From CAVOAK01 sp965217615 (GTDB lineage Bacteria; Pseudomonadota; Alphaproteobacteria; UBA8366; CAVOAK01), in the NCBI GenBank assembly GCA_965217615.1, contig CBDCIT010000014.1, positions 234,773 through 298,772 on the forward strand: DNA of 64,000 nucleotides. Reading direction: 5' to 3'. Positions 9,425 through 17,914 of this stretch are shown one piece after another (position 1 is the stretch's first letter; each line of letters starts with the position of its first letter). The notes under the pieces were generated by a model. It saw only the letters and a list, made by a program, of their open reading frames with translations, was not told the DNA's origin and did no database searches. The position numbers were made by a program, and so were the translations under genes.

Positions 9425-10369
9425 ATGACGAATGGAAAAACATCTCGGCTCGAGTCTCGGCTCGCCGTCTCGGCCCCAATCCGCGGGGCAATCTGGATGA
9501 TGTCGGCCGGACTCATGTTGACCTTGATGAGCGCGCTCATGCGCGACGTTTCCAGCGATCTGCATCCCTTCCAGATAGGCTTCTTTCGCAGCTTATTCGG
9601 ATTTCTCTTCATGGTGCCCTGGTTGTTCGGTTCCGGGTTCGCAGTCCTGCGGACGACACGCCTTGGCTTGCACTTGACGCGCGGAACCGTGGCCCTCTTT
9701 GGCCTGTTCCTGTGGACCAGCGCATTGGCGCTCGCTCCGGTCGCAGAAGTCACGGCCTTCAGCTTTACCGCACCGTTGTTCGCCACCCTCGGCAGCGCGG
9801 TGATCCTGCGCGAGGTTGTGCGGGCCCGGCGCTGGGTCGCCGTTGTCCTGGGCTTCGTCGGCATGCTGATCATGTTGCGGCCTGGCTTCTCGGCGCTGCA
9901 GCCGGGCGCACTGTTCGCGGTCACAGCCGCCGTCTGCATCGCCGCCTCGATGCTGATTGTCAAACGACTGAGCGCAACCGAGAGGCCGATAACCGTGGTC
10001 GCCTATATGGCGCTGTTCCTGACGATCGCCACGGCACTGCCAGCGATGTTCGTGTGGCAAGCGCCAAGTTGGATCGTGTTCGGCAAATGTATTGCAATGG
10101 GGGGGCTCGGTACTCTCGGTCACCTCTGTATGGTGCGGGCGTTTGCCGCCGCAGACGCTTCGGCGGTCGCCCCCTTCGATTATGCGCGATTGCCGTTTGC
10201 GGCACTCGTCGGATTTATCATGTTCTCCGAATCACCCGACATATGGACATGGGTCGGCGGCGCGGTCATTGCGGCATCAGCGATCTACATTGCGCAGCGC
10301 GAAGCGGCAACGCGCCGGAAAACAGAGTCAGCCAGGGTGCAGAGCGAGACAGCGGCGGCAAGTCTGTAG
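9425..10369 (+). CDS. DMT-superfamily transporter (EamA)
   Basis: A 314-aa membrane protein with about ten predicted hydrophobic segments and two EamA repeats. The first repeat includes SSDLHPFQIGFFRSLFGF and TSALALAPVAEVTAFSFTAP; the second includes GHLCMVRAFAAADASAVAPF and IYIAQREA. These are inner-membrane drug/metabolite permeases of unknown substrate; members of this subgroup resemble S-adenosylmethionine or amino-acid metabolite exporters. The ATG at 9425 is one base from the alternative ATG of the divergent acetoacetyl-CoA synthetase, so one of the two starts is probably wrong. Confidence 0.88.
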   Translation: MTNGKTSRLESRLAVSAPIRGAIWMMSAGLMLTLMSALMRDVSSDLHPFQIGFFRSLFGFLFMVPWLFGSGFAVLRTTRLGLHLTRGTVALFGLFLWTSALALAPVAEVTAFSFTAPLFATLGSAVILREVVRARRWVAVVLGFVGMLIMLRPGFSALQPGALFAVTAAVCIAASMLIVKRLSATERPITVVAYMALFLTIATALPAMFVWQAPSWIVFGKCIAMGGLGTLGHLCMVRAFAAADASAVAPFDYARLPFAALVGFIMFSESPDIWTWVGGAVIAASAIYIAQREAATRRKTESARVQSETAAASL

Positions 10370-10398
10370 CGCACGGCGATGCGGCGGCAGGGACGCAA

Positions 10399-10902
10399 AT
10401 GAATTGGCAGCTCATAAAGGCGATCATCATCCTTCCTGGAACGGCTCTCGTCTTCGTTCCTGGTGTAATTCTGTGGTTTGCAGGTGGGTCGTCAACGACG
10501 GTAACGCTCGCAGTGTCCGCTCAACCCCGGTTCTGGATTTGCATTATATTCGCGGCGATCGGTTTCGCATTCGCGGCCTGGACGGTCAGGCTATTTTTAA
10601 CCTCAGGCGAAGGCACGCCCGCGCCATGGGATCCGCCGAAGAGGCTGGTTATTCGCGGACCCTACCGCCACGTCCGGAATCCCATGATCACGAGTGTGCT
10701 TCTCATGCTAGGCGCCGAATCGCTTTTAGCCGGCTCGTGGCTACTGTCCGGCTGGATGCTAGTATTTTTCCTCGTCAATGCGGTCTATTTTCCATTGGTT
10801 GAAGAGCCGGGGCTCGAACGAAGGTTCGGCGAAGACTATCGACGATACAAGGCAAATGTACCGCGCTGGATCCCGCGATGGCGGGCATGGGACGCGCCCT
10901 AG
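10399..10902 (+). CDS. Isoprenylcysteine methyltransferase-like membrane methyltransferase
   Basis: A 167-aa integral membrane protein with four or five hydrophobic segments and the C-terminal motif RGPYRHVRNPM, followed by EEPGLERRFGEDYRRYKANV and PRWIPR. This is the SAM-binding signature of the ICMT/PEMT (PF04191-like) membrane methyltransferases. The substrate is unknown in bacteria; some members methylate lipids. It starts 29 bases after the DMT gene and is probably cotranscribed. Confidence 0.82.
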   Translation: MNWQLIKAIIILPGTALVFVPGVILWFAGGSSTTVTLAVSAQPRFWICIIFAAIGFAFAAWTVRLFLTSGEGTPAPWDPPKRLVIRGPYRHVRNPMITSVLLMLGAESLLAGSWLLSGWMLVFFLVNAVYFPLVEEPGLERRFGEDYRRYKANVPRWIPRWRAWDAP

Positions 10903-10915
10903 TCAGGCATGCCGG

Positions 10916-11545
10916 CTAATCTACGGATTGCCAGCCCTCAGTCCGGCGCTTGGCCTCGGCAAGATCAGCCGGCGCAAGCTGACGTTCAACCAACGCCAAG
11001 TTGGCGCGACCCGTATCGAGCGCGACGCCTTCAAGCAAACGGACCGCTATCGTCAGCCATTTCCATGCTTCGATGAGATCACGCTCGATACCTTCTCCAA
11101 CCATGTAAGACACGCCGAGATTGGTCTGCGCCACGGCGTGACCTTTCTCCGCAGCCATTCTGCTCAGCCTGACGGCTTCGGCAAGGTCGAGCTCGACCCC
11201 TCTTCCAAGCTGATAAAACACGCTTAGGTTATACTGAGCGGAGGCGAGTCCGCGGTTGGCAGCACGGCGATACCACTTGGCCGCGGTGGCGGCGTCCGCG
11301 TCCACACCATAACCATATTCATACATTACACCGACCATGAACTCGGCATTGGCTACACCAGCGTCGGCAAGTGTTTTGAACTCGCTCAATGCCGCAGCGT
11401 AGTCTTTTTCCTGCAACGCGCGAATGCCAGTTTCGAAGTCAGCCGCCGAGGCGTCAGACGACACCGGTCCGGTCAGTAACGCCAGCGTCAATCCAAAGAT
11501 CAGACATCGTGACACCCGGGTGCAGAAGATCGGCATCAGAAGCAT
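10916..11545 (-). CDS. Secreted Sel1-repeat protein
   Basis: A 209-aa protein with a signal peptide (hydrophobic CLIFGLTLALLTG, probable cleavage after ASA) and at least three Sel1/TPR-like repeats: ANAEFMVGVMYEYGYGV, ASAQYNLSVFYQLGRGV and AVAQTNLGVSYMVGEGI. Such alpha-solenoids scaffold protein-protein contacts in the periplasm. I chose the ATG at 11545, one base after the pterin dehydratase stop (TGAAATG), over the ATG at 11575, because it gives a normal signal peptide and a coupled start. Confidence 0.8.
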   Translation of the reverse strand: MLLMPIFCTRVSRCLIFGLTLALLTGPVSSDASAADFETGIRALQEKDYAAALSEFKTLADAGVANAEFMVGVMYEYGYGVDADAATAAKWYRRAANRGLASAQYNLSVFYQLGRGVELDLAEAVRLSRMAAEKGHAVAQTNLGVSYMVGEGIERDLIEAWKWLTIAVRLLEGVALDTGRANLALVERQLAPADLAEAKRRTEGWQSVD

Positions 11546-11546
11546 T

Positions 11547-11849
11547 TCAGGCGATTGAATCCATGAAATGCGCAATCTTCACATCAAGCTCGCTAAGACC
11601 ACCGCAGTCGTGCGTCGACAGCGTAACATCAACCCGCGAATACACGTTGAACCATTCGGGATGATGGTTCATTTGCTCGGCCTTGAGCGCGGTGCGAGAC
11701 ATGAAGGCCCAGGCCTCGCTGAACGACTTGAACGCAAAGGATTTCGCGATGGCGTCGCGATCTTCAACCTCGCGCCATCCCTGAAGTTGCGCCAAAGCTT
11801 CGGCGCGCGCTTCGGTATTTAGCTTTTCCCCCACGAGAGCCTCCGACAC
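11547..11849 (-). CDS. 4a-hydroxytetrahydrobiopterin (pterin-4a-carbinolamine) dehydratase
   Basis: A 100-aa cytoplasmic enzyme that dehydrates 4a-hydroxytetrahydropterin, recycling the cofactor of aromatic-amino-acid hydroxylases or acting in molybdopterin-related chemistry. The active-site motif EQMNHHPEWFNVY and the later TLSTHDCGGLSELD are both intact, and the length is that of the family. It is the first gene of a two-gene unit with the Sel1 protein. No phenylalanine hydroxylase is visible nearby. Confidence 0.93.
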   Translation of the reverse strand: MSEALVGEKLNTEARAEALAQLQGWREVEDRDAIAKSFAFKSFSEAWAFMSRTALKAEQMNHHPEWFNVYSRVDVTLSTHDCGGLSELDVKIAHFMDSIA

Positions 11850-11982
11850 GGCTGAAAATCAAACGTCAATAATTGGACAGATGTGCGTGAGCTGCAAGCG
11901 CTGTTCCGGAATAGCGCCGGGATCACGAATATCGTGCCGGTGCGATAGCTCTGGCAGACGCGGCACGCTATCTTCCGTCTCG

Positions 11983-12426
11983 ATGCGCTATGCAACCCCA
12001 CCAACGCTGGAGGATCTCGAAACGCTCGCCGCTGATGCCTTCGAAAAGATACCCGAGCGATTGCGCCAGCATGTAGACGGTGTCGCGATTCGTGTTGTCG
12101 ACTTTCCCGACGAGGCGACATGCAACGAAATGGAGCTTGAGAGCCAATTCGACTTGTTGGGGCTGTACCAGGGCTTGCCGCTCAACGAAAAAAGTGTCGC
12201 GGACCAACCCCAGGACGTGAGCATCATATTTCTCTACCGCCGGCCGCTACTCGACCATTGGGTCGAAAGTGGAGAGGATCTCGGCCATTTAGTGCGGCAT
12301 GTCCTGATCCATGAAATCGGCCACCATTTTGGTTTCTCGGACGCGCAGATGGAAGCCCTGGAAGCAGAAGCCGGTCGTCGATGCGAAGGCAGCGCATCTG
12401 CACCGGCGAAGACGTACAAATCTTGA
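11983..12426 (+). CDS. Zincin-like metallopeptidase (PF06262 family)
   Basis: A 147-aa protein with the extended zinc motif HEIGHHFGFSD (H110, E111, H114, D120), the minimal-gluzincin/MMP-like family found next to small housekeeping genes in many alphaproteobacteria. The N-terminus MRYATPPTLEDLETLAADAF matches the family and sets the start at 11983; an upstream extension to 11881 is not needed. The substrate is unknown. It is cytoplasmic by lack of signal peptide. Confidence 0.88.
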   Translation: MRYATPPTLEDLETLAADAFEKIPERLRQHVDGVAIRVVDFPDEATCNEMELESQFDLLGLYQGLPLNEKSVADQPQDVSIIFLYRRPLLDHWVESGEDLGHLVRHVLIHEIGHHFGFSDAQMEALEAEAGRRCEGSASAPAKTYKS

Positions 12427-12435
12427 GCAAATGTG

Positions 12436-13035
12436 TCATCGCATCAATTTCCCAACGCGACGACGCAGTTCCGGCACCAACTCCAGCTCGAACCACGGGT
12501 TACGTTTGAGCCACGCCGTGTTTCGCCAACTCGGATGCGGCAGCGGCAGACGCGAGGGCAGGTAGTTCCGCCAGTCGGCGACGGTTTCGGTCATCGTCCG
12601 CCGCATGTCGCGCCCGAGATAGTATTTCTGCGCGTGGCTGCCGACCAGCAGGGTCAGCGCGATGTGATCCAGAGTCTCGAGGAGCTGCTCGTGCCAGGCC
12701 GGTGCACACTCGGGTCGCGGCGGATAGTCGCCACCTTTAGGGTTAACGCCTGGGTAGCAAAAACCCATCGGCACGATCGCCACACGGCTCTCGTCGTAGA
12801 AATTGTCGCGGTCGAGGTCGAGCCATGACCGCAGCCGCTCGCCGCTTGCATCGTCCCAAGGAACTCCAGATTCATGCACCTTTGTGCCCGGCGCCTGGCC
12901 AATGATTATTAACTGCGCTGATGCAGACGCACGCAGCACGGGCCGTGGGCCGAGCGGCAGATAGGCTTCGCAAATCCGGCATGCCCTGATCTGTGTCAAT
13001 AATTTATCGAGGTCACTCACGACGAAGCGCTCCAA
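12436..13035 (-). CDS. Uracil-DNA glycosylase family protein
   Basis: A 199-aa protein of the uracil-DNA glycosylase superfamily. The N-terminal Cys pair in RACRICEAYLPLGPRPVL is followed by LIIIGQAPGTKVHESGVPWDDASGE (motif 1, given here in parts: GQAPG, then PW-DAS). The C-terminal HPSWRNTAWLKRNPWF carries the motif-2 histidine. This resembles the short UDG-family proteins that lack the four-cysteine iron-sulfur cluster of family 4. The glycosylase activity is inferred, not certain. It converges with the zincin gene. Confidence 0.82.
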   Translation of the reverse strand: MERFVVSDLDKLLTQIRACRICEAYLPLGPRPVLRASASAQLIIIGQAPGTKVHESGVPWDDASGERLRSWLDLDRDNFYDESRVAIVPMGFCYPGVNPKGGDYPPRPECAPAWHEQLLETLDHIALTLLVGSHAQKYYLGRDMRRTMTETVADWRNYLPSRLPLPHPSWRNTAWLKRNPWFELELVPELRRRVGKLMR

Positions 13036-13133
13036 GAACCGTCACCATACGCGAACAAGGTTCGCGTGAATGCAGCGTCATGATAAGCGAGTAGGGTCGT
13101 GTGAAAAAGTGGGGAAGGGATGGGTGCGGGCGG

Positions 13134-13610
13134 ATGCGAGTTTTGATGGTGTGCACTGGCAATATCTGCCGCTCGCCTACGGCCGCGGCCGTATTCGACC
13201 ACCTCGCGAAGGATATGCACCCTGGCGAAGATGTGCGTGCCGATTCTTGCGGGTTGCATGGCTACCACGTGGGTGAACGACCGGATACACGGGCAGTCGC
13301 TGTTGCCAAGTCGCGCGGAATACCGGTTCCGCCAACGCCGGCGCGGAAAATCCGGCCGGAGGACTTTGCCAAATTCGATTTAATTCTCGCGATGGATCGT
13401 GGCCACTTAAGCGAACTCAACCGGCTGTGCCCGCCTGCCCATGTGAACAAGTTACGGCTGTTCTTGGAAACTGTCCCTGACGCCCTCGATGTGCCAGATC
13501 CCCACTATGGTGGTGCACACGACTTCGAGCGTGCGTTGGATCTTATCGAGGCAGGCGCGCGCTCCTGGCTTGCGGAGATTGCCAAGAGCGTGGACTTTCG
13601 GCGACGCTGA
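13134..13610 (+). CDS. Low-molecular-weight protein tyrosine phosphatase
   Basis: A 158-aa phosphatase beginning MRVLMVCTGNICRSPTAAA. The P-loop CX5R(S) is complete (C7, R13, S14) and the general-acid loop DVPDPHYGG supplies D122. Such enzymes dephosphorylate phosphotyrosine or phosphoarginine in the cytoplasm. No tyrosine kinase or exopolysaccharide operon is adjacent, so its partner is unknown. The longer frame upstream (from 13101) is rejected because the family starts directly at the beta-strand before the P-loop. Confidence 0.92.
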   Translation: MRVLMVCTGNICRSPTAAAVFDHLAKDMHPGEDVRADSCGLHGYHVGERPDTRAVAVAKSRGIPVPPTPARKIRPEDFAKFDLILAMDRGHLSELNRLCPPAHVNKLRLFLETVPDALDVPDPHYGGAHDFERALDLIEAGARSWLAEIAKSVDFRRR

Positions 13611-13652
13611 TGGAACCGATTCGAAACGGCGATCGCTTGTTCTGAGCCCCGC

Positions 13653-14195
13653 TTAGGCAGTTGCGAGCGGATACTCGGCTTCTTGCGTATAGATCGCGCC
13701 AGTATGGCTGAGAAAACTGGAATAGAGCATCAGGGCCCGAACCGAGAATGTGTCGGACTTGAACATTGAGTACTCGGCGGCGAACTGCTCGACCCGTTCG
13801 GATTTGGCGCGCTTGAGCCGGGCCAGCGTGACGTGAGGAACGAACTTGCGTGATTCCGGTACGCAGCCTGCCCGCACCATGGCCGACTCGACCCTTGCCT
13901 GCAAGGAGACCAATTCCGGCGAGCGCGCAGCCTTGATCCACAACGCGCGAATCGCGCGGCCTTTGCCGAAAAATCCAACGGTTTCCAACCTAATTTCAAA
14001 CGGATCGGCAGTGACGTGAGACAGCGCATTATCTATGTCGGGAATGTCGCCACGGTCCATTTCGCCGATGAACCGCAAGGTCAAATGGAGATTTTCAGGC
14101 GACACCCATCGCGCACCCGGGAGTCCGGCGCATATCGCCGCCAGCTGGACACGGACTGGATCGGGAAGTGCAAGCGCGACGAACAGGCGAACCAT
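13653..14195 (-). CDS. thpR: RNA 2',3'-cyclic phosphodiesterase (2H family)
   Basis: A 180-aa 2H phosphoesterase with the two HxTx motifs, HLTL (H37, T39) and HVTL (H121, T123), plus the N-terminal MVRLFVALALPDPVR typical of ThpR/LigT. It opens 2',3'-cyclic phosphate ends of RNA. Length and both motifs are normal. It lies 39 bases downstream of the aldo/keto reductase gene on the same strand, so it is probably cotranscribed. Confidence 0.92.
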   Translation of the reverse strand: MVRLFVALALPDPVRVQLAAICAGLPGARWVSPENLHLTLRFIGEMDRGDIPDIDNALSHVTADPFEIRLETVGFFGKGRAIRALWIKAARSPELVSLQARVESAMVRAGCVPESRKFVPHVTLARLKRAKSERVEQFAAEYSMFKSDTFSVRALMLYSSFLSHTGAIYTQEAEYPLATA

Positions 14196-14234
14196 ATGGA
14201 CTTCTCCATGATCGATCAGTCAGGACAGCGAGGA

Positions 14235-15299
14235 TCACGGGCAAGGGTTAGTGTATTCATTGTGAATGGCATCGATACCTTCCAGCACTTCGTTCGAAAG
14301 TTCGAGGCCAACACTTTGGAGATCCATCTCGAGTTGATCCATGGTGCGAACGCCAATAATGACCGAAGTTACAAACGGGCGTGCACGTGCATAAGCTATC
14401 GCCATGACGGCCGGCTCGAGGCCGCGCTGGCGCGCCAGAGCAGCGTAGCGCTCCGTAGCGGCCGCGCCATTCGGCGTCAAAAGGCGTTTGAAATAGTCCT
14501 CAAACAAGAAAAAGCGAGTGCCTTCAGGGCGCGCACCGCCAATATACTTGGCCGAAAGCAATCCATGGCGTAGCGGCGAGTAGGCAAGAATGCCGCAATC
14601 CTCGCGATGCGCTACTTCGGCGACGTCCGTCTCAAGCAACCTGTCGAGCAGGCTGTATGAGTTCTGGATGGAAACGACACGCGGGAGGCTGTATTTTTCC
14701 GCCGCGTGGAGAAATGTCATGGCGCCCCACCCGCTCTCGTTCGAGAGGCCTATGTGGCGAACTTTGCCTGCCTTAACGAAGTCGTTGAGGAGTTCGAGTT
14801 GCTCGACGATCGGGGTCTCTTCTGCGTCACCCGGATGGCTGTAAGTCGTGCGGCCCCAGGCTTGTATATTTCGATCGGGCGAATGCAGCTGGTAGAGATC
14901 CACATAGTCCGTCTGAAGCCGCTTAAGCGACGCATCGATGGCAGCCTCGATATTGCGTTTGTCGATGCGCACTTCACCGTTAACTTGCAAATCACGCCTG
15001 ACATAGGATTGTGAGGCGCGCCCGGTAATCTTCGTCGCAAGGACGATGTCGTCACGCCGACCTCGCGCCTTCAACCATGTGCCGACGACTTCCTCAGTGC
15101 GGCCATAAGTTTCCGCCATCATCGGCACCGGATACCGCTCCGCCGTATCGATAAAGTTGATGCCACTGGCGACGGCATGATCCATGAGTCTATGGGCGGT
15201 CGGCTCGTCTGTTTGATGACCAAAGACCATCGTGCCGAGGCACAATTCACTCACCATGACATCGGTGCGGCCAAGCCGCCGCATTTCCATGTCTGTCAT
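14235..15299 (-). CDS. Aldo/keto reductase, Tas-like
   Basis: A 354-aa NADPH-dependent TIM-barrel reductase. It begins MTDMEMRRLGRTDVMVSELC; the catalytic tetrad regions are FIDTAERYPV (Asp, Tyr), LATKITG (Lys) and DLYQLHSPD (His). Extended loops TAERYPVPMMAETYGRTEEV resemble E. coli Tas. The NADP-binding end reads VTSVIIGVRTMDQLE. The start is set at 15299 because the preceding 71 codons of the open frame are antisense to nothing coding and match no family member. The physiological carbonyl substrate is unknown. Confidence 0.9.
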   Translation of the reverse strand: MTDMEMRRLGRTDVMVSELCLGTMVFGHQTDEPTAHRLMDHAVASGINFIDTAERYPVPMMAETYGRTEEVVGTWLKARGRRDDIVLATKITGRASQSYVRRDLQVNGEVRIDKRNIEAAIDASLKRLQTDYVDLYQLHSPDRNIQAWGRTTYSHPGDAEETPIVEQLELLNDFVKAGKVRHIGLSNESGWGAMTFLHAAEKYSLPRVVSIQNSYSLLDRLLETDVAEVAHREDCGILAYSPLRHGLLSAKYIGGARPEGTRFFLFEDYFKRLLTPNGAAATERYAALARQRGLEPAVMAIAYARARPFVTSVIIGVRTMDQLEMDLQSVGLELSNEVLEGIDAIHNEYTNPCP

Positions 15300-15318
15300 C
15301 GAAGTTCTCTGGGACAAC

Positions 15319-16446
15319 CTAGAGGAACAGGGTAAGCACGCCCGTATAGCCATATAACCGATTATGGCTGATTTCACCATTGGCGAAGAGTCCGGCCAAC
15401 GGGAACGCGCCAAGCTCCTCAGCAATGATACCAAGCTCGCGGCTGTCCGGCCCAAACTGGTTGGGCCCGCGGGCAACGCAGGAAAAATAAAGTCCACCTT
15501 TGACGTCGCCATCGGCCCGCTGCTTTAGTTTGCGTGCCATACGGCGCAGATCTTTCTCCGCGCTGTCTTGGTCACGGCGGCAGAACATGACGCTCTGGCC
15601 CGTCTCCACGCGCTCGCCGATGGCAACGGCTCCGCTCTGCGGATCGATGCCTATGAGGTTCCGCACCAGATAATCGCCGGTGTCCGATCCTTCGACCGGC
15701 AGGGCGACGAATATAAGGCCAGCGCAACGTTGAAGGTCTTGCGCCAACTCCTCGCCGATATCCTCGCGAAACACATCGAGTGCGGGCCTGCTGTCGAGGG
15801 TGAGAAGAACATTTTGCTCGGCCTCCGTGATCTCATGGGCCGGGCCGATCGGCGAGCAGCCTTGGGTCAGGCCAGTGACCAGCGGAACGGCGGCCGGCGA
15901 TATCATCACGCCAGACAAGCCGCTATCGACAATCTCGTCGGCAAACTGGGTGTGGCTGCCTCTTGATGCGGAGAGTCCGCCAACCAGGAACCCGCCGGTC
16001 GCATCCGACAGGGCCTCGATAAGCAGGGGCAGCTCTTGGTTCGTTGGATCGCCATGGACAACGGCCAGCGGTGGCGTCCCCTCGTTCAGCCATTCCCCTT
16101 CCTGATCGATGCCCTGCAACGTTTCCGACCGCGCATCACCGAATATCCGGAAGGCCGATTCCGCGAACGGCGCCACCAGCACAGACATCGCTGGGGCGTC
16201 AAAATACTCGCGGGCTGTCCCGCAGACGCCCAGTCCGACCGTGCCGACCCAGTGGCCGACGCCGGTCGTTTGGCGCAAGAATTTTGCGATTTCGTCAAGC
16301 GATGGCGCGAAGGCGTCGCTGACGTAGAGAAAGCCCAGATGGTATGCGCCATCGAGGTTCTCCAACCCGGCCACGACCTGCGCAGCGGCCTCTTTCCAAT
16401 CCGGGTGGGAGGCATGGGCAGCCCGAAACATTCTCAAGGAGGTCAT
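15319..16446 (-). CDS. FIST-domain sensory protein
   Basis: A 375-aa protein with a FIST_N domain (about residues 30-220, with GTVGLGVCGTAREYFDAPAM and GGFLVGGLSASRGSHTQFAD) and a FIST_C domain (about 225-360, ending GLFANGEISHNRLYGYTGVL). FIST modules bind small ligands, probably amino acids, in signal transduction. Here there is no fused output domain, so it may act through a partner. It is 19 bases upstream of the Tas-like gene and four-base overlaps the esterase stop, so all may form one transcript. Confidence 0.87.
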   Translation of the reverse strand: MTSLRMFRAAHASHPDWKEAAAQVVAGLENLDGAYHLGFLYVSDAFAPSLDEIAKFLRQTTGVGHWVGTVGLGVCGTAREYFDAPAMSVLVAPFAESAFRIFGDARSETLQGIDQEGEWLNEGTPPLAVVHGDPTNQELPLLIEALSDATGGFLVGGLSASRGSHTQFADEIVDSGLSGVMISPAAVPLVTGLTQGCSPIGPAHEITEAEQNVLLTLDSRPALDVFREDIGEELAQDLQRCAGLIFVALPVEGSDTGDYLVRNLIGIDPQSGAVAIGERVETGQSVMFCRRDQDSAEKDLRRMARKLKQRADGDVKGGLYFSCVARGPNQFGPDSRELGIIAEELGAFPLAGLFANGEISHNRLYGYTGVLTLFL

Positions 16447-17114
16447 TCGCTTTCAACAGCAAGCAACGCTGTCACCAGGGGCAGAATTTTCTCGACGATC
16501 GTAGCCACGCCCTCGGCATTCGGATGGATGCCGTCACTCTGGTTGAGTTGTGGAATTGCTGCAACACCGTCCAGAAAGAAAGGGAATAACGCGATATCGT
16601 GCTTACGCGCCACCGCCTCGTATATGCGATTGAATTCGTGTGTGTAGTCCTGTCCCATGCTCGGCGGAGCCTGCATGCCGGTCAGCAACACGTTAGCGCC
16701 GCGCGCCTTTGCCCGCGTCACAATCCCCTCGAGATTGGCCATCGTCGCTGCCGGATCCAGGCCGCGCAGCCCGTCATTGGCACCGAGCTCGACAATCACC
16801 AGATCAGGCACGTCCCCAAGCAGCCAATCCAACCGTGCAAGACCGCCAGCAGATGTGTCACCCGAAACGCCGCCATCGATCACCCGCACGTCAATGCCAG
16901 ATCGGCCGAGCTTCGATTCGAGTTGGGCGGCAAAGCCACTGGATTTGCTAAGACCGTAACCAGCCGTCAGGCTGTCGCCCAAAGCCAGGATAAGCTTGTC
17001 ATCCGCCAATGCCGAATTCGTCCCGAGCAAGAACAGGACACCGGTGATCGCTGCGAAGAAGCGCCTCGCGCAGTTGAAAACAGCCTCGCCGCTGCCATAT
17101 CGACTTTGTACCAT
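16443..17114 (-). CDS. Secreted SGNH arylesterase / lysophospholipase (TesA-like)
   Basis: A 223-aa protein with an N-terminal hydrophobic signal sequence (FFAAITGVLFLLGTNSALA) followed by SGNH-hydrolase blocks: ALGDSLTAGYGL (nucleophile Ser), DGGVSGDTSAGG, ELGANDGLRG (Asn) and SDGIHPNAEG (Asp-His). It is the periplasmic multifunctional esterase found next to the YbbA/YbbP ABC genes in many proteobacteria. That is the arrangement here: the ABC genes start divergently 95 bases away. The open frame continues to 17468 antisense to the ATPase; start 17114 fits the signal peptide. Confidence 0.9.
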   Translation of the reverse strand: MVQSRYGSGEAVFNCARRFFAAITGVLFLLGTNSALADDKLILALGDSLTAGYGLSKSSGFAAQLESKLGRSGIDVRVIDGGVSGDTSAGGLARLDWLLGDVPDLVIVELGANDGLRGLDPAATMANLEGIVTRAKARGANVLLTGMQAPPSMGQDYTHEFNRIYEAVARKHDIALFPFFLDGVAAIPQLNQSDGIHPNAEGVATIVEKILPLVTALLAVESE

Positions 17115-17208
17115 CCCGCTGGCCAATCCTCGCATCGCAGATGTAAACCCACTCGGCCGTGCGTTTCCGCTGATAACACGGTCACGCCCTTGGCGACCGA
17201 ACATAGAG

Positions 17209-17910
17209 ATGATCGAACTCGACAGCCTCCATCTTACACTTTCGACCGACGCTGGTGACGTCAATATTCTGCGTGGCATCGACTTCCGCGCCGAAGCGGG
17301 CGAGCGTGTAAGCGTGGTCGGGCCTTCGGGGTCTGGAAAAACATCGATGATGATGATTGTCGCCGGGCTTGAACGCGCGACGTCGGGCTCGGTTATTGTC
17401 GCCGGAAATGACTTAGACAACCTTAACGAAGACGAACTCGCATTGTTCCGCCGACACCATGTCGGCATCGTCTTCCAGTCCTTTCATCTCGTTCTGACCA
17501 TGACGGCGCTTGAAAATGTCGCCATTCCCCTGGAGTTCGCTGGCCGCCTCGACGCCTTCGCGGAAGCCGCACAAGCGCTCACTGCCGTCGGCCTAGACCA
17601 TCGATTGACCCACTATCCAAGCCAGCTATCCGGAGGCGAACAGCAGCGCGTTGCCATGGCAAGGGCATTCGCTGGCGGTCCCAATTTGCTGCTTGCCGAT
17701 GAGCCGACCGGCAACCTTGATGGCGAGACGGGCGGACATGTCATCGATCTGCTCTTCGAGCTATCGCAGGAGGCCGGTACGACGCTGATGCTCATCACCC
17801 ATGACGTGGCAATTGCCTCGCGGTGCGACCGAATCGTTCATCTCCTCGATGGCCGGATCGACCGCACGGAAACTCCGCTGGCAAGCGCGGCGCAATCTGC
17901 GGGCGAATAG
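17209..17910 (+). CDS. ABC transporter ATP-binding protein (YbbA/LolD-like)
   Basis: A 233-aa ATPase beginning MIELDSLHLTLSTDAGDVNI. Walker A is GPSGSGKTS, the signature LSGGEQQRVAMARA and Walker B LLLADEPTGNLDG, with the switch histidine in LITHDVA. The Q-loop is FQSFHLV. It belongs to the MacB/LolD/YbbA subgroup that powers FtsX-type permeases without moving substrate through the membrane. The permease follows four bases downstream. The pair with the divergent TesA-like esterase is a conserved module. Confidence 0.93.
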   Translation: MIELDSLHLTLSTDAGDVNILRGIDFRAEAGERVSVVGPSGSGKTSMMMIVAGLERATSGSVIVAGNDLDNLNEDELALFRRHHVGIVFQSFHLVLTMTALENVAIPLEFAGRLDAFAEAAQALTAVGLDHRLTHYPSQLSGGEQQRVAMARAFAGGPNLLLADEPTGNLDGETGGHVIDLLFELSQEAGTTLMLITHDVAIASRCDRIVHLLDGRIDRTETPLASAAQSAGE

Positions 17911-17914
17911 TCTG

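Noticed and set aside
9427..9963. N-terminal 180 codons of the minus-strand frame containing acetoacetyl-CoA synthetase
   Set aside because: They are antisense to the DMT transporter and low-complexity; no ligase family has such an extension.
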